In this document: in pieces, positions 9,292 to 16,073 of the stretch
Position numbering within the stretch: position 1 is the first letter of the stretch
Layout: each line of letters begins with the position of its first letter
DNA from: JBEKYD01 sp049509915
Lineage (GTDB): Bacteria > Acidobacteriota > Terriglobia > Bryobacterales > Bryobacteraceae
NCBI GenBank assembly: GCA_049509915.1
Contig: JBEKZL010000174.1
Location: 1-16,073 of the forward strand
Length of the DNA stretch: 16,073 nucleotides
Reading direction: 5' to 3'
The notes under the pieces: generated by a model
The model's input: the letters and a program-made list of their open reading frames with translations, nothing else
Told to the model about the DNA's origin: nothing
The model's database searches: none
Translations under genes and position numbers: made by a program

Positions 9292-9337
9292 GCGAAAAGA
9301 GGTTATAACGTGCGGAGATCTTTTGAACATCGGTGGA

Positions 9338-9834
9338 TGTCGAAAGGTGGCCGAACGACTATCGCATGATGCCGACACGCTACGGATTCACATGCCACTC
9401 TTCGGCGCGGCTGCGGATCAAGCGGATGGCGCGCTGCGCATGGGCCACGGCATCGTCCACTTTGTATGTGGAGCCGGCTTCGCGGGCCAAGCGGTACTTG
9501 AGAACGAAGCCAACCACTCCGATGCCGTTCAGATACTCCGCAACGTAGGTGCCTTCCTGATCGAAGTTGAGAAACTGGTGGCCGCCGCTGGGCGCAATCA
9601 CCACCGCAGCGCCCGAGGCCTCTCTGGCGGCTGCAGAAAGACCGTGAGCGACGGGTTGTGAACGCTTGTTACCTCCAGGTAACCATGCTTCTGGTTTGGC
9701 GGTTCCTCGACTTCCTTGGCAGTCTTGCCTTCCGAGCCGGGCGCTCCGTTTGTCCAAAGGGGAACCGCCGGATGATCGGCGGCAAGCGCCATTCCCGAGA
9801 ACAAGAGAGAAAGACAGACAGCTATCGCCCGCAT
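9338..9834 (-). pseudogene. Secreted alpha/beta hydrolase (acetyl-xylan-esterase-like), frameshift, two TAG codons, C-terminal half lost
   Basis: Starts at ATG 9834 with a signal peptide (MRAIAVCLSLLFSGMALAAD), then VPLWTNGAPGSEGKTAKEVE, HGYLEVTSVHNPSLTVFLQP. Near 9612 the frame breaks; one more G in AGG (coding sense) would restore it. The next frame gives GAAVVIAPSGGHQFLNFDQE, YVAEYLNGIGVVGFVLKYRL and AQRAIRLIRSRAEEWHVNP. A TAG (9382-9380) stands where Ala or a similar residue is expected. RVGIMR follows, then a second TAG (9361-9359), and SFGHLS, a damaged form of the GFSAGGHL nucleophile elbow. Homology then ends, and the rest of the enzyme, with the catalytic Asp and His, is absent before the next start signal. 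Relatives are annotated as alpha/beta hydrolases or dienelactone-hydrolase-like esterases of polysaccharide loci. Confidence 0.78.
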
Positions 9835-9924
9835 GAGGGAATTGTATACCGGAATTCAAGACGGCCTATGCAATCCTCAGTTGCCTGCAACTGGCCGGCG
9901 TGATACTCTCCTGAAGGCAAGACC
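9835..9924. promoter_or_regulatory. Divergent promoter region between esterase and pectinase operons
   Basis: Ninety bases separate the leftward esterase start (9834) from the rightward GH28 start (9925), so promoters for both should lie here. Rightward, TTGCCT (9881) and GATACT (9902) are 15 bases apart, and GAAGG (9913-9917) is the ribosome site 7 nt before ATG. Leftward, TATACAAT ends close to the ATG with no ribosome site in between. The elements are weak matches; the divergent layout is the stronger argument. Confidence 0.3.
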
Positions 9925-11195
9925 ATGCGAAGAACTATTTCTATATTTGCGGTAGTAGCACTTGCGATTTCCCTCGCCGCCCAGACCGGCGGCAAGGCGC
10001 CGAAACGTTTCGTCATCTCCGATTTCGGGGCGGTGACGGACGCGGCCACGGTCAATACCAAAGCCATCCAGGCGGCTATCGACAAGTGCGCGGCTTCGGG
10101 CCGCGGCGTGGTGGTCGTGCCGAAGGCACGTTTCTCAAGCGGTGCCATCTTTCTGAAACAAGGTGTGAACCTCGCTGTGGAAAAAGACGGCGTCCTCGAG
10201 GGGACCACCAATATCGACGACTACCCCGTGATCGATACACGCTGGGAAGGAACAATAGAGCCGTGGACGTCGGCATTTGTGAATGCCGGAAGGATGACGG
10301 ACCTGGAGATCTCGGGGGAAGGCACAATCGATGGGTCCGGCGAGGAGTGGCTACAGAAGTATCCACCGCGGCGGCCGGGCGATTCGCCTTCTCCGGCTCA
10401 GCCGTCAACTCAACTCAAGCGCGGGAAGCCGCCTCTGATTGGCATTCAGAATTCCAAGCGCGTGCGTGTGGCCGGCCTGAACCTTCACAACCAGGCCATC
10501 TGGTGCCTGTTTGTTTTATGTAGCGAAGACGTGCTGGCGGAGCGGAACACGATATTCCGAGTTCCGACGGCATCGATATCGATTCCTCCAGGGGCGTGCG
10601 CATCAACAATGTGTATATCGACATCAACGACGATTGCATTTCGATCAAGTCGGGAAAAGACGCCGACGGTCTGCGCGTCAATCGCCCGGCGGAAGATATT
10701 GTCATCGAGAACTCCCACTTTGCTTATGGGCATGGAGGCGTGGCTATGGGGAGCGAGACATCTGGCGGAATCCGCAATATCGAAGTCCGGAACTGCGTAG
10801 CGGATTCGGGGAATTGGGCGCCGATTCGCTTCAAAACGCAGCCCAGCCGCGGCGGCGTGGTGGAGAATATCACTCACCGCGACATAACTCTACACGCCAC
10901 CAGGCAAACTTTCGAATTCAATCTGGAATGGCGCATGGTGCCGCCCATCGCACCTCCCGCGAAAGTGCTGCCGGTAGTCCGCAACGTCAAAATCATCAAT
11001 GTGTCGGGCGATGTCGATTCTGTGGGTATCATTCATGGCCTGGCAGACAGTCCGATTCGCGACATTCATTTCGAGAATTGCCGTATCACGGCGCAAACGG
11101 GCTTCCGGCTGGATCATGCGCGCAACGTGGACCTGGCCGGTCTCACACTCGATGTGAAAAACGGCGAGCCGGTGACGAAGACCGATGTGCAGTAG
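9925..11195 (+). pseudogene. GH28 polygalacturonase-like glycosidase with one frameshift
   Basis: GH28 enzymes hydrolyse alpha-1,4-galacturonosyl links of pectin with a right-handed beta-helix. The start at 9925 has GAAGG 7 nt upstream and a signal peptide (RRTISIFAVVALAISLAAQ). The N-terminal beta-helix entry reads KRFVISDFGAVTDAATVNTKA. The first frame is good to about 10553. The frame then changes by one missing base, from AERNT to IPSSDGIDIDSSRGV, and continues to TAG 11193-11195. The catalytic signatures lie after the break: NDDC (about residues 235-238), GHGG (about 269-272), and RFK (about 302-304). The total is about 423 residues, normal length. Nothing else is wrong with the gene, so a single sequencing error would restore it. 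It is followed after 20 nt by a second GH28 gene. Exact specificity (endo, exo, or rhamnogalacturonan) is not decided by the sequence. Confidence 0.85.
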
Positions 11196-11202
11196 AGGGC
11201 TC

Positions 11203-11207
11203 GGGAG
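11203..11207 (+). promoter_or_regulatory. Ribosome binding site of the second GH28 gene
   Basis: GGGAG lies 8 nt before ATG 11216. It supports that ATG over the long open frame that continues upstream through the first pectinase in another frame. Confidence 0.55.
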
Positions 11208-11215
11208 ATCTATAC

Positions 11216-12787
11216 ATGAAGCGACTACTTATCTTGGGAGTTTTGGTGTTCGCCGCGGCTGCCTCACTGCCCGCTGCCTCCTTCGACGTAACAACCTTCG
11301 GCGCCAAGGGCGACGGCAAGACGCAGAATCGCGCCGCTATCAACAAGGCAATTGAAGCGGCAGGCGCGGCCGGTGGCGGGACAGTCGAATTTCCGGCCGG
11401 CACGTGGATCACGGGCTCGATTCGTTTGCGCAGCAATGTCACGCTCCGGCTGGAAGCCGGATCTGTGATTGCAGCGAGCACCGATGCCACGGAGTACGAT
11501 GGCGCGGAGCCGAACCAATGGGACAAGTTTCAGGATTTCGGGCACAGCCATTTCCATAACAGCCTGATTTGGGGCGAGGGCTTGGAGAATATCGCCATCG
11601 TCGGCGGTGGCCGCATTTCCGGCGCGCCATTGGTGCGAGAACGGGGAGCCACCGCAGACAAGGCCATCGCGCTCAAGCTCTGCCGCAACGTAACGTTCCG
11701 CGACTTCAGTATCTTGAGCGGCGGCCACTTCGGAATCCTCGCTACCGGCGTGGACAATCTGACCGTCGATAACGTCATCATCGACACAAATCGCGACGGC
11801 ATCGACGTCGATTCCTGCCGTAACGTGCGCATCTCCAACAGCAGCGTCAACTCGCCCAACGATGACGCCATCGTTCTCAAGGGTACGCACGCGCTGGGCG
11901 CGGCGCGGGTCAGCGAGAATATTACCATTACCAATTGCCTGGTGAGCGGATTCGAGATCGGCTCCCTGCTGGACGGAACATACAAGCGCACCGTAAAGCA
12001 GGCGCCGGACCGCGACGGCCCAACCGGGCGAATCAAAATCGGCACCGAGTCGGAGGGCGATTTCCGTAATATCGCGATCTCCAACACGGTCTTCGATACC
12101 TCCCGCGGCCTGGCGCTTGAGAGCGTCGATGGGGCGCATATCGAAGACGTCACGGTATCCAATATCGCCATGCGGGATGTATCGAACGCCCCCATCTTTA
12201 TTCGCCTGGGCAGCCGCATGCGCGCGCCGGAAGACACGGCCATCGGCACGGTGAAGCGGGTGAGCATCAGTAACGTCACGGTCTTTAACGCCGATCCACG
12301 ACACGGTTCGATCATCAGCGGTATTCCGGGACACGACGTGGTGGACGTAAAGTTGAGCAACATCCGGATTATGTACCGCGGCGGTCTGACGCTCGATCAG
12401 GCGGCGAAACAGCCCGCCGATCTGGTGAATACCTTTTTCTTCCGTGCGACCGGCGGAGTTCCACCGCGCGAGGCCTACGACACTCCGGAGCGGGAGAAGG
12501 AGTATCCCGAGCCTTCCATGTTCGGGATTTTGCCAGCTTATGGATTCTTCATAAGGCATGCAAAGGGGATTGACCTGAATGATGTCGACGTCAGTTTTAT
12601 GAAGGAGGACCGGCGGCCGGCGTTTGTGTTGGATAGCGTGGAGGGGATTGGACTGGAGCATTGCAAGGCGGCCCGGACGGATGGCGTTCCGGGGCTGGTG
12701 ATGATGAAGGCGAAGAAAATTAAGATTCACGGCACCGAGGGTCTCGCGGATTTTCAGGGAGACAGCGCCGGAAAAAAGGAAATGTAA
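11216..12787 (+). CDS. GH28 polygalacturonase-like glycosidase, intact
   Basis: Secreted beta-helix pectinase of 523 residues, unbroken. The signal peptide is KRLLILGVLVFAAAASLPAA. The family's opening FDVTTFGAKGDGKTQNRAAI is followed by GGGTVEFPAGTWITGSIRL and LRLEAGSVIAASTD. The catalytic region shows NDDA (Asn215, Asp216, Asp217), GFEIGS (245-250) at the position of the GHG motif, and RIK (Arg272, Lys274) in GRIKIGTESEGDFRN. The missing His in the GHG position is common in the exo/oligogalacturonide subgroup, so an exo-acting enzyme is plausible but unproven. The C-terminal part has NAPIFIRLGSRMR, SIISGIPGH and YPEPSMFGILPAYGFFIRHA. It forms an operon with the first GH28 gene. The stop lies only 4 nt from the stop of the convergent GH30-like gene, and no terminator is visible. 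Confidence 0.9.
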   Translation: MKRLLILGVLVFAAAASLPAASFDVTTFGAKGDGKTQNRAAINKAIEAAGAAGGGTVEFPAGTWITGSIRLRSNVTLRLEAGSVIAASTDATEYDGAEPNQWDKFQDFGHSHFHNSLIWGEGLENIAIVGGGRISGAPLVRERGATADKAIALKLCRNVTFRDFSILSGGHFGILATGVDNLTVDNVIIDTNRDGIDVDSCRNVRISNSSVNSPNDDAIVLKGTHALGAARVSENITITNCLVSGFEIGSLLDGTYKRTVKQAPDRDGPTGRIKIGTESEGDFRNIAISNTVFDTSRGLALESVDGAHIEDVTVSNIAMRDVSNAPIFIRLGSRMRAPEDTAIGTVKRVSISNVTVFNADPRHGSIISGIPGHDVVDVKLSNIRIMYRGGLTLDQAAKQPADLVNTFFFRATGGVPPREAYDTPEREKEYPEPSMFGILPAYGFFIRHAKGIDLNDVDVSFMKEDRRPAFVLDSVEGIGLEHCKAARTDGVPGLVMMKAKKIKIHGTEGLADFQGDSAGKKEM

Positions 12788-12791
12788 AGGT

Positions 12792-14723
12792 TCAAGCTAA
12801 CTCGTCGGTGACTCTGCCAAGTTCCACTCCGGTCAGGGTCACTATGGCTCCGGGTTCAACAGTCACTTCCCAAGCATCGCCCTTCGCGGCGGGCGCCGGC
12901 TCGACGGCGTTCTCCAATTGCGGGCTGGCGGTTTCCCGGTAGCGGAATATCGCGCCGGGCCATCTAATGGAACTTTTCAGGCGAACGGTGGATCGGTTCA
13001 ACACGATCAGCGTGTGCCAGCCTCCGTTGCCGGTGAAGGCCGTCACGAAGAGATTCGGATTCGAACTGGTGCTCCGGACGCGAGTCATGCCTTCCCGGAC
13101 GCGGCGAGAGTAAGCGCCGAAGACACGTAGCTGATGGCTGGCGGCCACGGGCGCGAACCCGTGCTCGGGGTCTGGCACCATCAGGGTGCGGGTCCAACCG
13201 TAAGAGGGCTGAGTGACATTGAGCAGAGTCCAGCAGTACATGGCGCCGCAGGCGTCCAGCGAAGTGAGCAGTCTGTGGTAGAGCTGCCCCATGGCCAGCG
13301 CGATGCGGTACGTTCGGGTCTGGAACGCAGGGTTGTTGACGCAGAGCTCCGAGGCGAGAAATGGCTTGGACCCGATGGCTTCTTTCATCTCGCGCGCACG
13401 CACGTCGAAGCCGTCGGGATCGTAGAAGAAATTCTGATAGTCGTAAACGTTGGAGGTAGCGTAATCGATGGCCTTCCACGACGCGTCCGTCCCATGGAAC
13501 GCACGCGCGGCGGCAACACCTTCAGCCAGCGTGGGCGGATTGTGCATGTGGATCTTCACGTCTCGGAAACCCGCGTCATCCAATGCCCGGCGCAGCGTAA
13601 CAGCCATCTGCTGCCAGACCTCCGGCGGCTGCCTGACCTCATTTTGAACGCCCACAATTTCGGGCGGCGCGCCGGTCTTTTCCTTCGAAACCCGGCAGTA
13701 GCTCACCATCGCCTTGGCGTACTCGGACATCTTGGGCAGATCGGTGATCTTCCCCTGGCCGTCGCGTTGCCTGGCCCATACCGGCAACTCCCAGAACTCG
13801 AAGATCACTTTGCCTCCCAGTTGCCTCACGCGGCGGTTATAACCGAAATCGCTGGTCTCGCAGTTGGGGAAGTTGTCGCCATAGTAGTGCGGGGAGGCGT
13901 CCTCCGGACGGTCCCAGTTGGTCATTTCGGGATTGAGTTGCGCGCCGATGGGGTATTCACGGTGCAGGAGCAGATTGTATTCCACCAGCTTTCGCCACCA
14001 TGCGCGTTTGCCTTCCGGGCTGAGTTCAGCATAGGCCGGCGGGGTGGTAGTGCCTCCCCATCCGATCATTTGCTGGTAGCGAGTGGCGGGGTCGACGTCG
14101 ACGGCGGCGGTTCCCACCACGGCCGGCAACAGGCGGCCGCGGAAACCACCTTCTTCTCCAGCCATAGCCAACTGATGGCGATTGATATCAAGGTCGCAAT
14201 GTTGCACGAGGGATTCCTGGCCGTTGAGCGCCACTCGCAACGTGAGACGGTGATCGAGCGTGACGGCGATGGATTGCAGCCGTCCGTCATATTCCAGGCT
14301 GCTTTCTTCCACGACGGCTTCCGGATGCCGGGCGTTTTTCACCGGGGAGTACTTGGCGAGCGCCGGCGAATCGTCGTAACGCTGGACCAATCTGACTTTT
14401 CCCGCGCCAACTTCCAGGGTGAAGCCTCCCATGGGACCGGTGAAGATCCAAAGCAACCGGGATTGCGCGGTCTTCCAATCGTCGATAACCAGGGTTCGTT
14501 CGAAGAGGGCCGGCAACCATTCCGTGAAGTATTGGCGGCGCAGGCCGGTGACCTTCCATTTCATGCGGGGCGAAGGAGGCAGGGGCAAATCGAACGGCTC
14601 ACCACCGGCCGCGACGGCGGGCCAGGCCGGCAAAGTGATCTTCTGTGATGGGGCCGGAGCGGCCTGTGCGACGGCAGATGCCGAGAGCAGGGTAGTATGA
14701 AAATCGCGTCGTGAAATCTTCAT
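12792..14723 (-). CDS. GH30-like secreted glycoside hydrolase, Tat-exported, intact
   Basis: 643 residues, read leftward from ATG 14723 (GGGA 6 nt upstream). The N-terminus MKISRRDFHTTLLSASAVAQ is a twin-arginine signal. Residues up to about 210 form a beta-rich region unlike a barrel. The clan GH-A barrel follows: RYQQMIGWGGTTTPPAY, HREYPIGAQLNPEMTNWDRP, QLGGKVIFEFWELPVWARQ, EIVGVQNEV with the putative acid/base Glu362, and FLASELCVNN with the putative nucleophile Glu459. These are 97 residues apart, close to the usual GH30 spacing. CWTLLNVTQPS lies on strand 8, and a C-terminal beta side-domain ends at the stop. GH30 enzymes include beta-1,6-galactanase, glucuronoxylanase and beta-xylosidase types; I cannot choose among them. 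An upstream start at 14762 would add 13 residues before the Tat motif and is less likely. Confidence 0.82.
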   Translation of the reverse strand: MKISRRDFHTTLLSASAVAQAAPAPSQKITLPAWPAVAAGGEPFDLPLPPSPRMKWKVTGLRRQYFTEWLPALFERTLVIDDWKTAQSRLLWIFTGPMGGFTLEVGAGKVRLVQRYDDSPALAKYSPVKNARHPEAVVEESSLEYDGRLQSIAVTLDHRLTLRVALNGQESLVQHCDLDINRHQLAMAGEEGGFRGRLLPAVVGTAAVDVDPATRYQQMIGWGGTTTPPAYAELSPEGKRAWWRKLVEYNLLLHREYPIGAQLNPEMTNWDRPEDASPHYYGDNFPNCETSDFGYNRRVRQLGGKVIFEFWELPVWARQRDGQGKITDLPKMSEYAKAMVSYCRVSKEKTGAPPEIVGVQNEVRQPPEVWQQMAVTLRRALDDAGFRDVKIHMHNPPTLAEGVAAARAFHGTDASWKAIDYATSNVYDYQNFFYDPDGFDVRAREMKEAIGSKPFLASELCVNNPAFQTRTYRIALAMGQLYHRLLTSLDACGAMYCWTLLNVTQPSYGWTRTLMVPDPEHGFAPVAASHQLRVFGAYSRRVREGMTRVRSTSSNPNLFVTAFTGNGGWHTLIVLNRSTVRLKSSIRWPGAIFRYRETASPQLENAVEPAPAAKGDAWEVTVEPGAIVTLTGVELGRVTDELA

Positions 14724-15157
14724 AGAACGTCCCACGCTATCCAATGCTGCCGCCGATGTCAATCAAGGTACACAGTGCTGGCTTTGGGATGGCGTTGGGA
14801 CTCAATCGAGCTGTACACCCAGCCGGCATCCTTCGATCTGCGAGTAGCAATTTTCAATGTAGCTCGACGATTTCTCGCGCGTCCGCCAGCATCGCGGGAG
14901 TTGATCCTTCGCCGCCGAACCGAGGCGGAATCGGCTGAAAAAGGGCCGCCGCGCCGATATTCCCACGCCGTCCGCACGTTTCGTCCACCGCACAGGCCGC
15001 TGTCGCCCGGCTATGGGTTCCAGAAACCAAGAACAAGACGTTGGAGGAAATCGAGAGGGCTGGGGGGCGAACAGGCGGTCATCATGCTCCCGCAGATGTG
15101 ACAGGCGATCCGCTGCCCGGCGCCGGGGGCCTCTTCGATCAGTTCGCACTCTCGAAG
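14724..15157. other. Gene-free stretch between methyltransferase-like remnant and GH30-like gene
   Basis: About 430 bases, leftward-transcribed context on both sides. Short open frames exist on both strands (for example 14854-15036 minus, 60 codons) but none shows a family signature, a signal peptide or a ribosome site I trust. It should hold the promoter of the GH30-like gene near 14724-14800. It may also hold decayed coding sequence. Confidence 0.5.
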
Positions 15158-15961
15158 TCACGACCCACCGTCCCGACGCTCCGCGGCCGCTTCCGCCAAG
15201 GCGGCCACATTCTCCATCGGGACATTAGGCAGAATCGCTTCGTGGCTCGGGCTTGCAATGAAATGCGGCCCCAGCAGTCCCCGCACGCGGAGCACTTCGG
15301 CGCGAATCTGATCCGAAGTTCCGTTCGTCATAATATGTTGCGCGTCGATCCCGCCCATGAAGGCGATGCGGCCTTTGAACTCCTGTGCGAGCCGTTCGGC
15401 TTCCATGTTCCGCGCCAGCGCCTGCAACGGATGCAAACAGTCCACGCCGGCATCGATCATCCGGCCAATCACCTTGTACACGGAACCGCAGGAATGCAAC
15501 ACAACCTGGTAGCCGTGCCGGCGTGCCTGCTCCGCGAAGCGGCGCAGCTAGGGGAACACGAACTCCTCAAGATCAGCGGGGCTGCAAATCAGTCCTCTTT
15601 GGCTACCCAGGTCGTTTCCGAAGAAGAAGCCGTCCATCAGGCCGCCCGCAGCTTCGAAAAAACGCTATTTGGCTTGGTAGTAAAATTCGCAGACCTTGTC
15701 GGTCACGAGGTGCACCGATTTCGGGTTCGAATGCATTTTGACGAAATACTCTTCCATGCCGAATAGGTCGGCGACATTATGGAAGTAGCAGGTCCAAAAG
15801 CCGCTTAACCGGTATACATCCCCTGCCTCCCGCAGATCGCGGAGGCAGGATTCGAAGTTCAGGTACCCGGGTTTAGGCCAAGGGAAGCCTTCGACCTCGG
15901 CGGGCGAGGTATAGCTGGCCAGCGGTCCAACACTGCCATGCTTTTCGCGGTCTAGCCCCAA
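15158..15961 (-). pseudogene. Uroporphyrinogen-decarboxylase-family (methyltransferase-like) protein, N-terminus lost, two in-frame TAG codons
   Basis: One continuous leftward frame of 268 codons reads as a C-terminal three quarters of a HemE/MtaA-type barrel. It begins at GLDREKHGSVGPLASYTSP, runs through EGFPWPKPGYLNFE, GFWTCYFHNVADLFGMEEYF and CEFYYQAK, then TAG (15667-15665). It continues RFFEAAGGLMDGFFFGNDLG, DLEEFVFP, a second TAG (15550-15548) where Trp would be usual, LRRFAEQARRHGYQ, VLHSCGSVYKVIG, DAGVDCLHPLQALARNM and FMGGIDAQH. It ends GPHFIASPSHEAILPNVPME and TGA (15160-15158). HSCG is the zinc-site motif of the methyltransferase-like branch, so true heme synthesis is unlikely. 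About 70-80 N-terminal residues are absent. Only TTG (15961-15959) is available as a start, three codons after the stop of a transposase-like frame. Confidence 0.8.
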
Positions 15962-15967
15962 TACTGT

Positions 15968-16073
15968 TCACTTAACAATCCTGATACGCTTGGATATGTC
16001 GATGCGATGGGTGCGCATCGGCTTGCGTGGGCGTAGAGGGTAGTTACTCGTCTTGCGCTTCACGCCGCGCGGG
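15968..16073 (-). mobile_element. Probable transposase C-terminal tail (partial, runs off window)
   Basis: The minus strand from the window edge reads PRGVKRKTSNYPLRPRKP, then MRTHRIDISKRIRIVK and TGA (15970-15968). The basic RGVKRK...YPLRPRKP pattern before a short end with RIVK is, from memory, like the C-termini of DDE transposases (IS4-like), but the piece is only 34 residues. It lies in the same direction and frame as the methyltransferase-like remnant, only 6 nt from it. No terminal inverted repeat can be shown because the element continues outside. Confidence 0.42.

Noticed and set aside
9835..9924. Leaderless transcription of the esterase from TATACAAT close to its ATG
   Set aside because: The box is suggestive, but there is no good -35 element and the gene is broken, so it is recorded only within the divergent region.
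11264..12730. A 488-codon minus-strand open frame opposite the second GH28
   Set aside because: Antisense shadow with no recognisable domain; the plus strand has clear GH28 motifs.
10511..12787. A 758-codon open frame that looks like a fusion protein containing the second GH28
   Set aside because: The first 235 codons are the alternate frame of the first GH28 gene and have no family signature. ATG 11216 has a ribosome site and signal peptide.
13134..14648. A 504-codon open frame on the plus strand opposite the GH30-like gene
   Set aside because: It is a high-G+C antisense shadow; the minus strand carries the catalytic motifs, Tat signal and start site.
15158..15961. Pyrrolysine or other amber-encoded residue in the methyltransferase-like gene
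   Set aside because: Known pyrrolysine enzymes are the methylamine methyltransferases MtmB, MtbB and MttB, not this HemE/MtaA-like fold. The gene also lacks its N-terminus, and one TAG replaces an expected Trp (TGG to TAG), which fits simple mutation.
1..16073. CRISPR array, tandem repeats, tRNA or rRNA genes
   Set aside because: Reading through both strands by eye showed no regularly spaced repeats and no tRNA-like or rRNA-like segments.

Overview
The window looks like a piece of a soil-type Acidobacteriota genome, with Bryobacterales/Solibacter-like style as my best guess. This rests on high G+C by eye, the protein style, and a run of secreted plant-polysaccharide enzymes beside a TAXI-type solute-binding protein. 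The taxonomic call is inference from protein character, not from a search. No rRNA, tRNA, CRISPR array or phage module was recognised.

Layout. Positions 1-122 hold a weak terminator-like hairpin. Positions 123-3464 (+) are a periplasmic adaptor lipoprotein and an RND efflux permease, overlapping by ATGA; both are broken by frame changes, and the permease lacks an internal block and its last third. Positions 3462-6840 (+) are two family GH95-like (alpha-L-fucosidase type) genes end to end. The first has one frameshift and no start or signal peptide. The second is a wreck that has lost its catalytic barrel. Positions 6860-7777 (+) are a shortened but open sialate O-acetylesterase-like gene, and 7816-8880 (+) is an intact TAXI solute-binding protein. 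Positions 8891-9834 (-) are two broken alpha/beta-hydrolase esterases. Positions 9925-12787 (+) are two family GH28 pectinases in tandem, the first with one frameshift and the second intact. Positions 12792-14723 (-) are an intact Tat-exported GH30-like hydrolase. Positions 14724-15157 hold no recognisable gene. Positions 15158-15961 (-) are a uroporphyrinogen-decarboxylase/corrinoid-methyltransferase-like remnant with two in-frame TAG codons. Positions 15968-16073 (-) are probably the C-terminal tail of a transposase that runs off the window.

How the genes fit together. The enzyme set (two GH28, two GH95, one GH30-like, acetyl-esterase types) suggests a locus for decorated pectin or hemicellulose: backbone cleavage, side-chain defucosylation, deacetylation, and possibly uptake of a small acidic product through the TAXI protein. 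No TRAP permease and no SusC/D pair is visible.

The most striking property is its state. I count about eleven frame changes, five in-frame nonsense codons (all TAG) and at least eight places where domains or intergenic DNA appear to be missing. Yet start signals, signal peptides and C-termini are often kept. Three genes (TAXI protein, second GH28, GH30-like; about 4.5 kb) carry no lesion. This fits either a decaying polysaccharide locus in which a few genes are still selected, or a badly assembled/low-consensus contig. The sequence alone does not settle which. I did not find a convincing new defence, mobile or regulatory system.
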